The notes beneath the pieces are model-generated. The model was not told the DNA's origin and made no database searches. It worked only from the letters and a program-made list of their open reading frames with translations. Shown one piece after another: positions 25,946-36,231 of a DNA stretch of 50,254 nucleotides. Origin of the DNA: Tannerellaceae bacterium (GTDB taxonomy: Bacteria; Bacteroidota; Bacteroidia; Bacteroidales; Tannerellaceae); NCBI GenBank assembly GCA_031264865.1, contig JAISDJ010000215.1, forward strand, positions 1 to 50,254, written 5' to 3'. A program made the position numbers and the translations under genes. Position 1 is the stretch's first letter, and every line of letters starts with the position of its first letter.

Positions 25946-28900
25946 TTAAAAATGCAGATTAATTCCCAAAAGGAATGTACGTGGGTTGGGATAACCCATA
26001 GTGTCTATTCCTGATTCGGTAACAGATCCGCCGGCAGCCCTTTCGGGATCGACTCCCGAATAATTGGTTATTGTAAACAAATTCTGTGCGGAGAAAGAAA
26101 TACGTGCTCCGATTCCATTTAACAAATGCGGTGGAATGGTATAGCCTATTTGCAATAATTTACACCGGAAATAAGAACCGTCCTCCACAAAGAAACCAGA
26201 TACACGCTGGTAATTACGGTTTAAATCATTCACAGAAAGGCGAGGAACAAAATTACTGGTTCCTTCTCCATGCCAGGCTTTGTCGGAAGTACCGGCATAC
26301 ACGTTTTCTCCGCTTGTTCCCGCATATAGATTACGAGTGACGTTATAAAGATCATTTCCAACAGTACCATAGAAGTTGGAAACCAAATCAAAATTCTTAT
26401 ATCCCAAACGTATATTTAAGCCAATCATCAAATCGGGGAAAGCGCTCCCTAAGAATACTTTGTCTTTTTCATCAAGTACGCCATCGTAATTTACATCTTT
26501 GAAACGAATATCCCCAGGCACAGCATCCGGCTGCAATTTATCGCCGTATTGACCGGTATGCGCATTGATCTCCGTCTGATTCTGGAAAATGCCGTCGGCA
26601 ATATATCCGTAAAAACGGCTGATTTCGCCTCCTTCTTCATTACGGATGATGTAATCTCCATGGAATCCTCCGGTTAAAATAGCGCTTTCGCCCAACAGCT
26701 TTTCTGCAACATTTTTTACGGAAGAGAGATTTACACCAACTTCATAGTTGAAATTACCAACCTTATCGTTCCAATTAGTAGCCAACTCCCAGCCGGTAGC
26801 TTTCATTTCACCTATGTTTGTCCACATTCTTCCGTTCCACATCGGATATCCCAGAATCAACAGATTTTCTTTTTCCAAAAGCATATCATGTGATTTCTTC
26901 TGGAACAAATCGGCTGTAATATTCAGTCGTCCTTTCAATAAGCCTATGTCTAATCCTACATTAAAATCCTCTACCGTTTCCCATCGAAGGCTTGTATTTC
27001 CCACACTGCTTACAGCTGTACCAACATACCGGTCGGGGGTATTGCCAAACACATAATCTCCTCCGTCTATCAACGTTAAATAAGCGTCATTGGCAATGTT
27101 CTGATTACCTACACGTCCCCATCCGGCACGAAGCTTCAGATTGGTAAAGAACGTATGGTCTTTCATAAACTCTTCACCGGATATTCTCCATGCCCCGGAA
27201 ACAGCCGGAAAAGTAGCATGTTTGTTTCCTTCGGGAAATTTAGATGAACCGTCTACTCGGATAGATGCAGTCAAATAATAGCGATAGTCATAGTTGTATG
27301 TCAAACGTCCGAGATAAGACATTAAGGAGGTATATTCATTGGTTCCTTCGGCTGTCTGAGCGGTTGTTCCTGCGTTGATATACTGTAATTCCTTCAGATT
27401 ACTCGGCGTATTTTTACGAGAACCGGACAGCCAGTAACTGGAAAATTTCTCCATGGTATAACCTCCCATTAAATTCAGGTTGTGCTTGTCGGCAAACGTT
27501 TTCATGAAAGTAGCGATGTTTGTCCAGTTCCAGTCTATCCAGTGATTCATTGTACGTTCTACCAGACTTTCCTCGTTTTGCTCCAAATTGTCTATGAAAA
27601 ACGCAGGGGTGAAATTATCTGACAGGCGGAAGCGTGCATTGACGCCGAATTGTGAACGCAATACCACTCCTGATAGCGGTTCGATATTGATGAAAGGCGT
27701 CATAAGTGTGCCGTATTCATCACTGTGTGCGGTCATGCGAGCTACGTTGGTCATGGGATTCCAAACCTGGCTGTTACGAGAGCGGGCATAGTTGTCGAAT
27801 TTATTATCCGTCCATTCTTCCTGTGGACGAAATACCGGTGTAGACGGATCCATACGCATTGCGTCATTCAATAAGTTCGGAGTGTCGTCCCATCGTTCCA
27901 GTTTGGGGAGCAAATCAACTCCTGCCGAAACAACTTTGTTAAATTTATATTCCATATTAAAACGGGCTGTCAGTTTATCCCAATAACCGTAATCATAGTG
28001 GGAATTCTGTTTGAAGTAGCCGATGCTGGCGCTGTAAATGAGTTTATCGTTGCCACCCTGAAAACTCAGGTCGTAGGATTGTGTCAGGGCAACTCCTTTT
28101 ACGGTTTCGTCCCACCAGTCGGTACCTTCGGCATCTGTAATATTATCCTTACCATTCCAGACTGGTGTTGAGCCGTCGTTCAAATACCGTTGTTTGAAAA
28201 CTTTTTCATACTCGGATGCTTTTGCCATTTCGGGCTTTGCTATTGTTTGAAATCCGACAGAGCTGTTTAACTGAAACAGTGTTTTCCCTATTTTACCCTT
28301 TTTAGTGGTAATAAGGATTACTCCATTTGAACCTCGTGTTCCGTAGATAGCGGCAGCGGAAGCATCTTTCAACACTTCCATACTTTCAATGTCATTTTGA
28401 TTCAGGAAATTAATATTATCACCCACAGGCATACCATCTACTACGTATAATGGATTTGAGCCGTTCACGGTTGTTACTCCGCGGATAATTACACGGGGAA
28501 TAGCGCCGGGCGCTCCTTCATTGACAATCTGCACACCATTTATTTTCCCCTGTAGCGAAGTCATGGCATTGCCTACCGACATCTGGTTTAATTCATTGCC
28601 TTTCACTGTAGAAATGGAGCTTGTCAGGTCGCTTTTCTTTACAACGCCATAACCTACTACTACAACCTCGTCTAGTAATGCCATGTCTTCATCCATCAGA
28701 ACATTAATTACTGTTCTACCATTTACAGGTATGTTCTGCATCTTATAACCCAACATAGAGAAATTGATTACAGCATCGGGTGCCATATTATTTAGCGAAT
28801 AATTCCCGTTAATATCCGTAATCACACCCTTCGTAGTTCCTTTAACAAATACTGACGCTCCCGATATAGGTTCATTGTCGACAGTAGAAATGACGTGTCC

Positions 28901-28972
28901 TGTTATATTTATCTGTTGAGCATTAAGAGCCAATGAGATACATACAAATAAAAGGATTAAATATTTTTTCAT
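25946..28972 (-). CDS. SusC/RagA family TonB-linked outer-membrane channel of the PUL
   Basis: A 1008-residue protein with signal peptide YLILLFVCISLALNAQ and a carboxypeptidase-regulatory-like domain (about 22-105, ITGHVISTVDNEPISGASVF). The plug domain begins LLDEVVVVGYGVVKKSDLTS and contains AAAIYGTRGSNGVILITTKKG, the SusC signature. The beta barrel ends RTFLLGINLHF. Length is normal for glycan importers. It sits 19 bases after the surface glycan-binding protein gene and 23 bases before susD. The gene order SGBP-SusC-SusD-GH30-GH2 is unusual only in placing the SGBP first. Confidence 0.94.
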   Translation of the reverse strand: MKKYLILLFVCISLALNAQQINITGHVISTVDNEPISGASVFVKGTTKGVITDINGNYSLNNMAPDAVINFSMLGYKMQNIPVNGRTVINVLMDEDMALLDEVVVVGYGVVKKSDLTSSISTVKGNELNQMSVGNAMTSLQGKINGVQIVNEGAPGAIPRVIIRGVTTVNGSNPLYVVDGMPVGDNINFLNQNDIESMEVLKDASAAAIYGTRGSNGVILITTKKGKIGKTLFQLNSSVGFQTIAKPEMAKASEYEKVFKQRYLNDGSTPVWNGKDNITDAEGTDWWDETVKGVALTQSYDLSFQGGNDKLIYSASIGYFKQNSHYDYGYWDKLTARFNMEYKFNKVVSAGVDLLPKLERWDDTPNLLNDAMRMDPSTPVFRPQEEWTDNKFDNYARSRNSQVWNPMTNVARMTAHSDEYGTLMTPFINIEPLSGVVLRSQFGVNARFRLSDNFTPAFFIDNLEQNEESLVERTMNHWIDWNWTNIATFMKTFADKHNLNLMGGYTMEKFSSYWLSGSRKNTPSNLKELQYINAGTTAQTAEGTNEYTSLMSYLGRLTYNYDYRYYLTASIRVDGSSKFPEGNKHATFPAVSGAWRISGEEFMKDHTFFTNLKLRAGWGRVGNQNIANDAYLTLIDGGDYVFGNTPDRYVGTAVSSVGNTSLRWETVEDFNVGLDIGLLKGRLNITADLFQKKSHDMLLEKENLLILGYPMWNGRMWTNIGEMKATGWELATNWNDKVGNFNYEVGVNLSSVKNVAEKLLGESAILTGGFHGDYIIRNEEGGEISRFYGYIADGIFQNQTEINAHTGQYGDKLQPDAVPGDIRFKDVNYDGVLDEKDKVFLGSAFPDLMIGLNIRLGYKNFDLVSNFYGTVGNDLYNVTRNLYAGTSGENVYAGTSDKAWHGEGTSNFVPRLSVNDLNRNYQRVSGFFVEDGSYFRCKLLQIGYTIPPHLLNGIGARISFSAQNLFTITNYSGVDPERAAGGSVTESGIDTMGYPNPRTFLLGINLHF

Positions 28973-28991
28973 GTTTTATTGTATTAAATGA

Positions 28992-30467
28992 TTACTCACG
29001 AACTAATTTACCCCTTCCCAGATGGGCATCAAAGTATAACTTATAAGAGCCAGTCTGCTTAACGGCAGGTTTAGTCCAGTTGTCTTCGTTTGTATTCGGT
29101 TTCGTCCATTCAGGATTTTTATAAGCGCCATAGTACCCAAATATTTCCGGCTCTTCCGAATTATCTACACGCCAGGTACAGTAATTCCACCAACCATCGT
29201 GATGCCAGTTGTGAATGAGGAAACTCATCTGTTCGCCGGCTGTTAGCGATAAGGGTTCGTCCAGATAGTAGAGGTGCGGATTAACAGCATCCTGCATGAA
29301 TCGCGTTACTTCTCTCGGATTGGAAGTCATTATTCCGAAGTAGAACTCCTGAAGCCAACTTCCACCATCGCCCCACGTATCCAAATTGATGGAACCAAAT
29401 TTATGTGGAACAGGATCGATAGCCTCGATAATGGAATAGGTAGATGTATTATATGTGCCTGCCTTCACGTCGAACGTAATTTCGTAGTAGACATTGGCCT
29501 GCGTTAACACAATAGGTTGTGCCACTTCAGGGTCGTCTGTCAACTTCGTATCATCGTTTGGGTCGAGTCCGAAACATATTGGAGAAAAGTCACTTTTCTG
29601 TGGCAAGAAGAAAATTTCGGTTCCCGCCTTTTGGCAATAGTAATTAGCTTTGTATTGATAGGCGGCGGTATGTTCAATACGCATAGGTACGCCAAACACA
29701 TCACTATTTAGTTCGTCTACAGTTGCTACATCGGCCAGATACATTTTCCCAAAGTCGGGCATTTCCGATACGTAAATAACGCTGCTCCGGGTCGTTTTGA
29801 ACTCAAACTTGTCAACAGCCTCAATCGTCAGATTATAGGTAGCTACTTCTGATGGTAACATAATGGGTTCACTAAACGTGACCACTTTCCCGTTTGCCGT
29901 TATTCGCCTGTTGTAATCTATTTCCGGAATAGTTACCTCTACGTAATCAAGCGCTTTATCATCCTCGACCGAAAATTTCAAACTCAATCTGGTTTCATTT
30001 TTAATTAATACGGATATGGAAACATCCGGTGCAGCCGTAAATACGGGAGCAGTAAAATCTCCAGTCATCGTAATCAGTAAACTACTTTCGGTCGTACGGT
30101 TACCTACATCTGTAACCGTAATTTTTACAGTAAGATTGTCTCCTGTAAAATCACGATTGGTTTTAAATTTATACTTTAAATCATAAGAATACTGTAACTC
30201 ATCGTAAAGAGCAAGAAGGTCAATAGTTTTATCCAGTTCCAGTTCCGCGTTTTGCAAACGAATAGAACGAATACCATCTTTATCCTCTATTTTCCCTTCG
30301 ATTGTAAACTCTCGTCCGGCCTCGGTCCGAATTTGCTCTCCTGTTAAGGTAATGAGAGGAGATTGACCGTCTACGTCTGTAAATTTCCCGTCGTCATCGC
30401 TACATCCTGTAGAAGAAAGGAATACTGAAAAGCATAGAAACAAATGCATTAATTTAGTTTTATTCAT
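28992..30467 (-). CDS. Candidate surface glycan-binding lipoprotein of the PUL
   Basis: A 491-residue protein with lipoprotein signal FLSSTGC (Cys22) followed by an acidic SDDDGKF stretch, a pattern seen in surface-exposed Bacteroidetes lipoproteins. Two or three Ig/cadherin-like beta domains fill about 35-230 (for example ITLTGEQIRTEAGREFTIEGKIEDKDG, cited as a region, with 'DKDGIRSIRL' and 'DDKALDYVEV' repeats). A C-terminal beta domain with many aromatics follows (IHNWHHDGWWNYCTW), plausible as a sugar-binding face. I cannot assign a named family with confidence, though SusE/SusF-position proteins look like this. As the first gene of the operon, just beyond the divergent sensor gene, it most likely captures the polymer at the cell surface. 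Confidence 0.75.
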   Translation of the reverse strand: MNKTKLMHLFLCFSVFLSSTGCSDDDGKFTDVDGQSPLITLTGEQIRTEAGREFTIEGKIEDKDGIRSIRLQNAELELDKTIDLLALYDELQYSYDLKYKFKTNRDFTGDNLTVKITVTDVGNRTTESSLLITMTGDFTAPVFTAAPDVSISVLIKNETRLSLKFSVEDDKALDYVEVTIPEIDYNRRITANGKVVTFSEPIMLPSEVATYNLTIEAVDKFEFKTTRSSVIYVSEMPDFGKMYLADVATVDELNSDVFGVPMRIEHTAAYQYKANYYCQKAGTEIFFLPQKSDFSPICFGLDPNDDTKLTDDPEVAQPIVLTQANVYYEITFDVKAGTYNTSTYSIIEAIDPVPHKFGSINLDTWGDGGSWLQEFYFGIMTSNPREVTRFMQDAVNPHLYYLDEPLSLTAGEQMSFLIHNWHHDGWWNYCTWRVDNSEEPEIFGYYGAYKNPEWTKPNTNEDNWTKPAVKQTGSYKLYFDAHLGRGKLVRE

Positions 30468-30669
30468 TAGATATTAAATTTAAAAAGTTACTGATCCCGT
30501 TTTTTATTTACATAAAATATTGGATGTAAAGTAATATTGCCAGCACCTAACTTATAGAAGAAAATCAAGCAAATAAGGGCTATAAATCATTCATTGCACG
30601 ATTTACTATCTATGGAATATGAATTTAGTATTATATTTAAGTGGTGAAATCGCTTATCAAATTAAAGAC

Positions 30670-33600
30670 ATGACAAGGAAAAAGTTTTTATTGATGATGT
30701 TATTGCTTAGCCTGTCATTCGGATTCCAGGCACAGCCCCCTGTTATTACTTCATTAGGAATCGAACAAGGGCTTTCTAATAATTATATCGTAAGTATTAC
30801 ACAAGATAAAGAAGGTTTCCTTTGGTGCGCTACCGAAGAAGGACTTAATAAGTTTGATGGAACCCGTTTTATGAATTACTATAAACATACCGGAAACATT
30901 AGCGGGAATGAACTAAACTATATCTATGCTGATCCGATTGATCCGGTTATCTGGATAGCCACACAACGCGACGGCTTGAATGCCTATAACTATGAACAAA
31001 ACACGTTGGAAGTATTTACACATACCGAAGAGTTGCCATCCGGCCTCATAACAAATGATATAACATCTATTGCGCCGGCTGTCGGTGGAAATCTTTGGAT
31101 CAGTACGTATCACCGGGGAGTAGAGTATTTCAATAAAAGGACAAAGAGCTTCTCTCACTACAATACTTCTTCCTTTCCTAACCTTATATCAGACAATGTA
31201 TGGACAATATTGGACGACCATAACGGCTTTCTCTACATCGGACATGTACAGCATGGAATGACTGTTTTATCTCTGGATAACAAACAGGTCGTCAATTACC
31301 GGAACAATCCCTCAGACCGGCAAAGTATTCCTGGAAATGAAGTAAGATGTATCTATAAAGACGTCAACAACAACATTTGGGTCGGTACAAATAACGGATT
31401 AGCGCTTTTTGACAGTGAAACAGGTAAATTTATCCCGGTAAACGGTATCTCTCAAAGTATTTTAACTTCCAGAATCTTTGATATCCGGCAAATGAATGAT
31501 AATAAGTTGTGGGTAGCTACCGAACTGAATGGAGTTGCCGTTATTGATCTAAAACAACACTTTTTTATGTCTTCCGGGCAACCGATTATACAGTATTATA
31601 CGGCAGGGCATAATAAATATAATCTTTCCGCCTCTACTATCCGTTGTATTTTCCAGGATTCATTTAACAACATTTGGTTAGGGACGTATGGAAGAGGGAT
31701 TGATTTTATCGGTCATGCACAACCTTTGTTTGAAACGTATAGTTATTCCTCCTTACCCGACGACGTCAACAGTTTAAATAACCGGATTGCCCTTAGTTTG
31801 TGTATGGATAGCGAAGAAAAATTGTGGATTGGTACCGATGGAAGTGGTGTGAATGTCTTTGAGAATGGAAAACGAATTGTGGTACACAGTAAGAAGAAAG
31901 GCAGTCTTTCTCATAATACCGTACAAACTGCAATGAAGGATACTCGAGGTAATATTTGGCTGGGTTCTTTCATGGGAGGAATTGATTCTTATGACAATGA
32001 AAGCGAAAAATTCCAACGGATTATCCCGGATGGAGGCCAAGATTTAGATGTTCGTTGTTTTTATGAAGATACGGATGGAAATATATGGGCAGGTACTCAC
32101 AAAGGTATTTTTGTTTTGGATGCAAATACAAAACAAATGATTCGACATTATGACACAGAAAATTGTCAACTGCCGGAAGAGCATATTAGAGCCATCAATC
32201 AAGATAACCTGGGGCGAATATGGATCGGCACTTTCGGATTAGGCCTTGCCGTCTATACAAAAGATATGCAACTATTAGCAGATTTTAGCGAATATAACGG
32301 TTTTTGTTCCAACACGGTAAATCACATATTCCAGGATTTGCAAGGGTTGATGTGGATTGCTACGGGTGAAGGGTTGGTTTGTTTTACCGAACCGGATTCA
32401 TTCTATTATAAAGTTTTTCAACGTGAAGACGGCTTACACAATACAAATATTCGGGCAATCACGGAAGATGGCGCTGGAAATATCTGGTTTAGTAGCAACG
32501 ACGGTATCAGTTGTTTTGTAAGAGAAAAAAAACAATTCAATAATTACAATCTTTTCGACAAAACTCCGATGGGAAATTTCACATCCGGTGCTGTCACACA
32601 AGATAAAAAGGGGACGATTTATTTCGGTTCCAACAATGGGGTACGCTATTTTAATCCTGCTTTCGTATTAGCAAAACACAATGTTCCACGGGTTGTTATA
32701 ACCGAAATGAAAATATACGAATCGGGAGTGGAACAGGAGAATGACCTGTGTCTTAATTCTTTTGCCGGAAAAAGCCAAAATATTCAACTGAATTATAAAC
32801 AAAACACCTTTAGTATTTCCTTCAATATCCAAGATTATTCATTATCCAAGCAAGTAGATTATGCCTATATGTTAAAAGGTTTGGATGAAGCATGGTACAT
32901 GGTAGAAGATAATAATGTTATCTTCCGTAATGTCCCCTACGGGCGTTATGAATTTCTTGTCAATACCCGAATAAGGAATCAGGATTGGTCTGACGAAAAT
33001 ACGCTTTCTCTTCCCATTCACATAAAACCACCTTTATGGCTTGCCTGGTGGGCAATAATGCTTTATATGATTATAGGTATTCTGATCGTATTCTTCTTTC
33101 TGTATGCTTATAAAAAGAGAGTGAATATACAGAGTTTTTACGAAATGGAAAAGAAAAATCGTGAACAGGAACAGGAACTGAATAATGAACGATTGAGATT
33201 CTATACGAATATTGCTCATGAACTTCGTACCCCATTGACTCTTATTTTGGGACCTCTCGAAGATTTGCAAAAGGACACCAAATTATTACCTAAACAGTTA
33301 CAGAAGATTTCTGTTGTCAGGCAAAGCGCTCTCCGATTATTAAATCTGATCAATCAAATACTCGAATTCCGAAAAACCGAAACCCAAAATAAAAAACTCT
33401 GTGTAAGCAACGCTAATCTGGCAGCACTGGTAAAAGAAACCGGACTGAAATACAAGGAACTGAATATGAAGCAGAATGTACGTTTCGGAGTAGTTGTTGA
33501 AAAGGAAGATATGTTTCTTTATTTCGATAAAGAAGTTGTAACCATACTATTAGACAACCTTATATCCAACGCTATTAAATATACAGATAAAGGATTCATA

Positions 33601-34731
33601 AAAATATCTTTGTACACTACTATGCGGAATGACCTTTCCTGTACTGAAATTAAAGTGGAAGATACCGGCTACGGGATATCGCAAGAAGAACAAGAACGCA
33701 TTTTCGACAGGTATTATCAGGCAAAAAGCGACAGGTATGTTTCAGGAACAGGTATCGGTTTGGCGCTTGTGAAAAATTTAGTTGCTTTACATGAAGGCGA
33801 AATTAGGGTTGAAAGTAAATCGAATGAGGGAAGCAGTTTTTATTTCTCCCTTCTTACTCACAATCTTTATCCGAATGCATTGCACAGAGACCAGGAGGAA
33901 AGTAAAGAGAAATTACCGGAAGATATGACTGAAGTCACAGAAGAATTTAGCTCCAACGAAAAGCTGATTTTATTGATTGTAGAAGATAACGCAGACATTC
34001 GCGAATATATCTCTAATTCCTTTTCAGACTCTTTTGATGTTGTAACAGCCAGCGAAGGCAGCGAAGGTTGTAAGGCGGCTTTTACGCATATACCCGATAT
34101 CATAGTAAGTGACGTTATGATGCCGGGGATGGACGGAATTACTTTCTGCCAACAGATAAAAGAAGATGTAAGAACCAGCCATATCCCTATTATTCTGCTT
34201 ACGGCAAAAGATTCGCTTCAAGATAAAGAAGAAGGTTATAAATCGGGAGCCGATTCATACCTGACAAAACCTTTTAGCGCATCGCTTTTACATAGCCGTA
34301 TCAACAATCTGCTGGAAACTCGAAAGAAAATGGCTGCACAGTTTATTCTCCACGCAAGCCCCGGTGATAAAAGCGCCGTTTTTAAAGAATCTCTAAACAT
34401 ACTTGATAATGAATTTTTGGAAAATCTAACCCAATTGATTGAAAAAAATCTTGAATCGGAAAAGATGGATATAAGTTATTTATCCAACAAACTGTTTATG
34501 AGTAGTTCTACTCTCTATCGGAAAGTAAAAGCGCTTACTGGAATTTCAACGAATGAGTTTATTCGGAAAATAAAAATGAAAAATGCGGAACAACTCCTTT
34601 TAACCGGGAAATACAATATTTCAGAAGTCGCTTTCATGGTCGGAATGGGCAGCCCCATTTATTTCAGGCAATGTTTCAAAAAAGAATTTGGTATATCGCC
34701 TTCTGAATATCTTAAAAAATTAAATCAATAA
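30670..34731 (+). CDS. Hybrid two-component system sensor/regulator (HTCS)
   Basis: A 1353-residue protein. The frame opens 17 codons earlier at 30619, but the ATG at 30670 puts a signal peptide (MTRKKFLLMMLLLSLSFGFQAQ) at the N-terminus, so I choose it. Order: two beta-propellers of Reg_prop repeats (about 25-700, repeated N-I-W-I/V-G-T motifs), Y_Y_Y domain (about 705-785), and a TM helix (about 790-815). The histidine kinase has HELRTPL at His850, the ATPase N-box DNLISNAIKY and the G-box GTGIGLALV. The receiver carries SDVMMPGMDG at Asp1148. The C-terminal AraC-type HTH ends SPIYFRQCFKKEFGISPSEYLKKL. Such proteins sense the PUL's oligosaccharide in the periplasm and switch on the divergent operon directly. 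All phosphorelay residues are intact. Confidence 0.95.
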   Translation: MTRKKFLLMMLLLSLSFGFQAQPPVITSLGIEQGLSNNYIVSITQDKEGFLWCATEEGLNKFDGTRFMNYYKHTGNISGNELNYIYADPIDPVIWIATQRDGLNAYNYEQNTLEVFTHTEELPSGLITNDITSIAPAVGGNLWISTYHRGVEYFNKRTKSFSHYNTSSFPNLISDNVWTILDDHNGFLYIGHVQHGMTVLSLDNKQVVNYRNNPSDRQSIPGNEVRCIYKDVNNNIWVGTNNGLALFDSETGKFIPVNGISQSILTSRIFDIRQMNDNKLWVATELNGVAVIDLKQHFFMSSGQPIIQYYTAGHNKYNLSASTIRCIFQDSFNNIWLGTYGRGIDFIGHAQPLFETYSYSSLPDDVNSLNNRIALSLCMDSEEKLWIGTDGSGVNVFENGKRIVVHSKKKGSLSHNTVQTAMKDTRGNIWLGSFMGGIDSYDNESEKFQRIIPDGGQDLDVRCFYEDTDGNIWAGTHKGIFVLDANTKQMIRHYDTENCQLPEEHIRAINQDNLGRIWIGTFGLGLAVYTKDMQLLADFSEYNGFCSNTVNHIFQDLQGLMWIATGEGLVCFTEPDSFYYKVFQREDGLHNTNIRAITEDGAGNIWFSSNDGISCFVREKKQFNNYNLFDKTPMGNFTSGAVTQDKKGTIYFGSNNGVRYFNPAFVLAKHNVPRVVITEMKIYESGVEQENDLCLNSFAGKSQNIQLNYKQNTFSISFNIQDYSLSKQVDYAYMLKGLDEAWYMVEDNNVIFRNVPYGRYEFLVNTRIRNQDWSDENTLSLPIHIKPPLWLAWWAIMLYMIIGILIVFFFLYAYKKRVNIQSFYEMEKKNREQEQELNNERLRFYTNIAHELRTPLTLILGPLEDLQKDTKLLPKQLQKISVVRQSALRLLNLINQILEFRKTETQNKKLCVSNANLAALVKETGLKYKELNMKQNVRFGVVVEKEDMFLYFDKEVVTILLDNLISNAIKYTDKGFIKISLYTTMRNDLSCTEIKVEDTGYGISQEEQERIFDRYYQAKSDRYVSGTGIGLALVKNLVALHEGEIRVESKSNEGSSFYFSLLTHNLYPNALHRDQEESKEKLPEDMTEVTEEFSSNEKLILLIVEDNADIREYISNSFSDSFDVVTASEGSEGCKAAFTHIPDIIVSDVMMPGMDGITFCQQIKEDVRTSHIPIILLTAKDSLQDKEEGYKSGADSYLTKPFSASLLHSRINNLLETRKKMAAQFILHASPGDKSAVFKESLNILDNEFLENLTQLIEKNLESEKMDISYLSNKLFMSSSTLYRKVKALTGISTNEFIRKIKMKNAEQLLLTGKYNISEVAFMVGMGSPIYFRQCFKKEFGISPSEYLKKLNQ

Positions 34732-34781
34732 ATTTAAATGAGTGCTATGATTTTATTTTCATACAGTCTGGGCAGTATTTG

Positions 34782-36179
34782 CTATTTACATGATGGATTG
34801 TATTCGAGGCATTTGATTTTATCAGGTAGATATCCTGTGCGTATGCGCCATTCCTGTGGATAAAGGTTATTGGCGCGGTTCCCTAGGTGTTTTACAAATC
34901 CTAGCGGATAGTTTTTATATCTTACCAGTACATATCCTTTGGGAATATCATCATCTGGCAGTATGATTGTTTCTTTCTTGAGGTATTTAATAGCATCGTC
35001 CCAATTTAAATCAACAACATGAAAAGCAGTCTGATTGAAAGCTGTACTCATTGCTAATGAGTGGTTGGGAAGGATGTCTTTTCCTTTTATTTCACCAATG
35101 CTAATGCCGGAAGAAACAATTTGTAACTGGGCGGCTATTGCTTGAAAATCGTCGGCAAATAATTGCGGGAAAGCAGTTATTGTATGCTCCTTTATTTCTA
35201 GTTGATAATCTTCCGATTGTTGGAGCCAGTTATAGATGTCGGCAGGGATGATGTTCTTTGCTTTTCCTTTTTCTTTCTTCTGCTTTTTTCGATAAGGGGA
35301 TATTCCGTCTTCTTTTTTTCTTAATATAGAAAGGAAAAATCCTTCACCTTTCGTTTTATGTGGGAAAAAACGATAAACCGGATGGCTGTATTTAAGCGGG
35401 CCGGTAATTTTCCATTCTTCTTTTATAGGAATAGACAAAGCCTCAGCGCCTAATTCATTTATTATATAATGTATGTTTTCTTCGTTTTCTTCGAGATTAT
35501 ATGTACAGGTGCTATATATTAAAATTCCACCTGGTTTTAAAGCGTTCCAACTATCGTGTATGATGCGTCTCTGCCGGGAAGCACAAAGCATTACATTATC
35601 GGAACTCCATTCTTTTATGCTTTCCGGGTCTTTTCGAAACATCCCTTCGCCCGAACAAGGTACATCAGCTACTATAATATCGAAGAAGTGTGTTAGCGTG
35701 CCTATTTCCTTAGGACTGTTATTGGTAACAATTGTATGAGGATTTCCCCACTTCGTGCTGTTTTCGGACAAAATATAACTTCTGCTTTTGACTACTTCAT
35801 TACTTACCAAGAGGCTTCCGCTGGGAAGGGCCGTTAGTAAATGTGTAGATTTTCCTCCCGGAGCGGCGCATAAATCCAGACATTTCACAGATTTTTCGAC
35901 ATACGTTTTAATTGCTTGCTCAAGAAACATGGAGGAAGCTTCCTGCACATAATAGGCTCCGGCATGGAATAAAGGATCGAAAGTAAACGTCAATCGTTCG
36001 GGTAAATAATATCCTGTATTGCACCACCCGACAATGTCTGCCGAAAGGCTTTTCAATCTTTTAGCCGGATTAAGGCGTATACTAACCGGCGAATCGGACT
36101 GAAAAGCAACTTCCAATTGGCGGTATTCATCACCCAGCAATGCTTGAGTTTCGGAGATAAAGTCTGTAGGAAGAATCAT
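34782..36179 (-). CDS. RNA cytosine-C5 methyltransferase, NOL1/NOP2/Sun (RsmF-like)
   Basis: A 465-residue protein. The Rossmann-fold methyltransferase domain (about 70-300) has the SAM loop CLDLCAAPGGKST, the catalytic ADVPCSGEGMFRKD, and the second active-site cysteine in STCTYNLEENEENI. The C-terminal part after a Lys-rich linker (KKQKKEKGK) contains a RsmF-type RNA-binding domain ending LYPQEWRIRTGYLP. The family methylates C1407 of 16S rRNA in E. coli, and the exact target here is inferred. It is transcribed divergently from the methylase gene at 36232, with only 52 bases between the two start codons. Confidence 0.88.
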   Translation of the reverse strand: MILPTDFISETQALLGDEYRQLEVAFQSDSPVSIRLNPAKRLKSLSADIVGWCNTGYYLPERLTFTFDPLFHAGAYYVQEASSMFLEQAIKTYVEKSVKCLDLCAAPGGKSTHLLTALPSGSLLVSNEVVKSRSYILSENSTKWGNPHTIVTNNSPKEIGTLTHFFDIIVADVPCSGEGMFRKDPESIKEWSSDNVMLCASRQRRIIHDSWNALKPGGILIYSTCTYNLEENEENIHYIINELGAEALSIPIKEEWKITGPLKYSHPVYRFFPHKTKGEGFFLSILRKKEDGISPYRKKQKKEKGKAKNIIPADIYNWLQQSEDYQLEIKEHTITAFPQLFADDFQAIAAQLQIVSSGISIGEIKGKDILPNHSLAMSTAFNQTAFHVVDLNWDDAIKYLKKETIILPDDDIPKGYVLVRYKNYPLGFVKHLGNRANNLYPQEWRIRTGYLPDKIKCLEYNPSCK

Positions 36180-36199
36180 AATATCGTGTTTGATTCGGA

Positions 36200-36207
36200 C
36201 AAAAGTA
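36200..36207 (-). promoter_or_regulatory. Candidate -7 promoter element of the RsmF-like gene
   Basis: TACTTTTG on the minus strand fully matches TAnnTTTG, 21 bases upstream of the ATG. It abuts the opposite-strand -7 box with one base between. Confidence 0.5.
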
Positions 36208-36208
36208 C

Positions 36209-36216
36209 TATTTTTG
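36209..36216 (+). promoter_or_regulatory. Candidate -7 promoter element of the tetrapyrrole-methylase-like gene
   Basis: TATTTTTG on the plus strand fully matches TAnnTTTG. It ends 15 bases before the ATG at 36232, so the transcript leader would be only about eight bases. A TTTG at 36189-36192 is a short-spaced (16-base) -33 candidate. Confidence 0.5.
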
Positions 36217-36231
36217 TAAAAAAGAAATCGT

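Noticed and set aside
30619-30669. Earlier ATG of the hybrid sensor
   Set aside because: The second ATG at 30670 starts a textbook signal peptide; the extra 17 residues would bury it.
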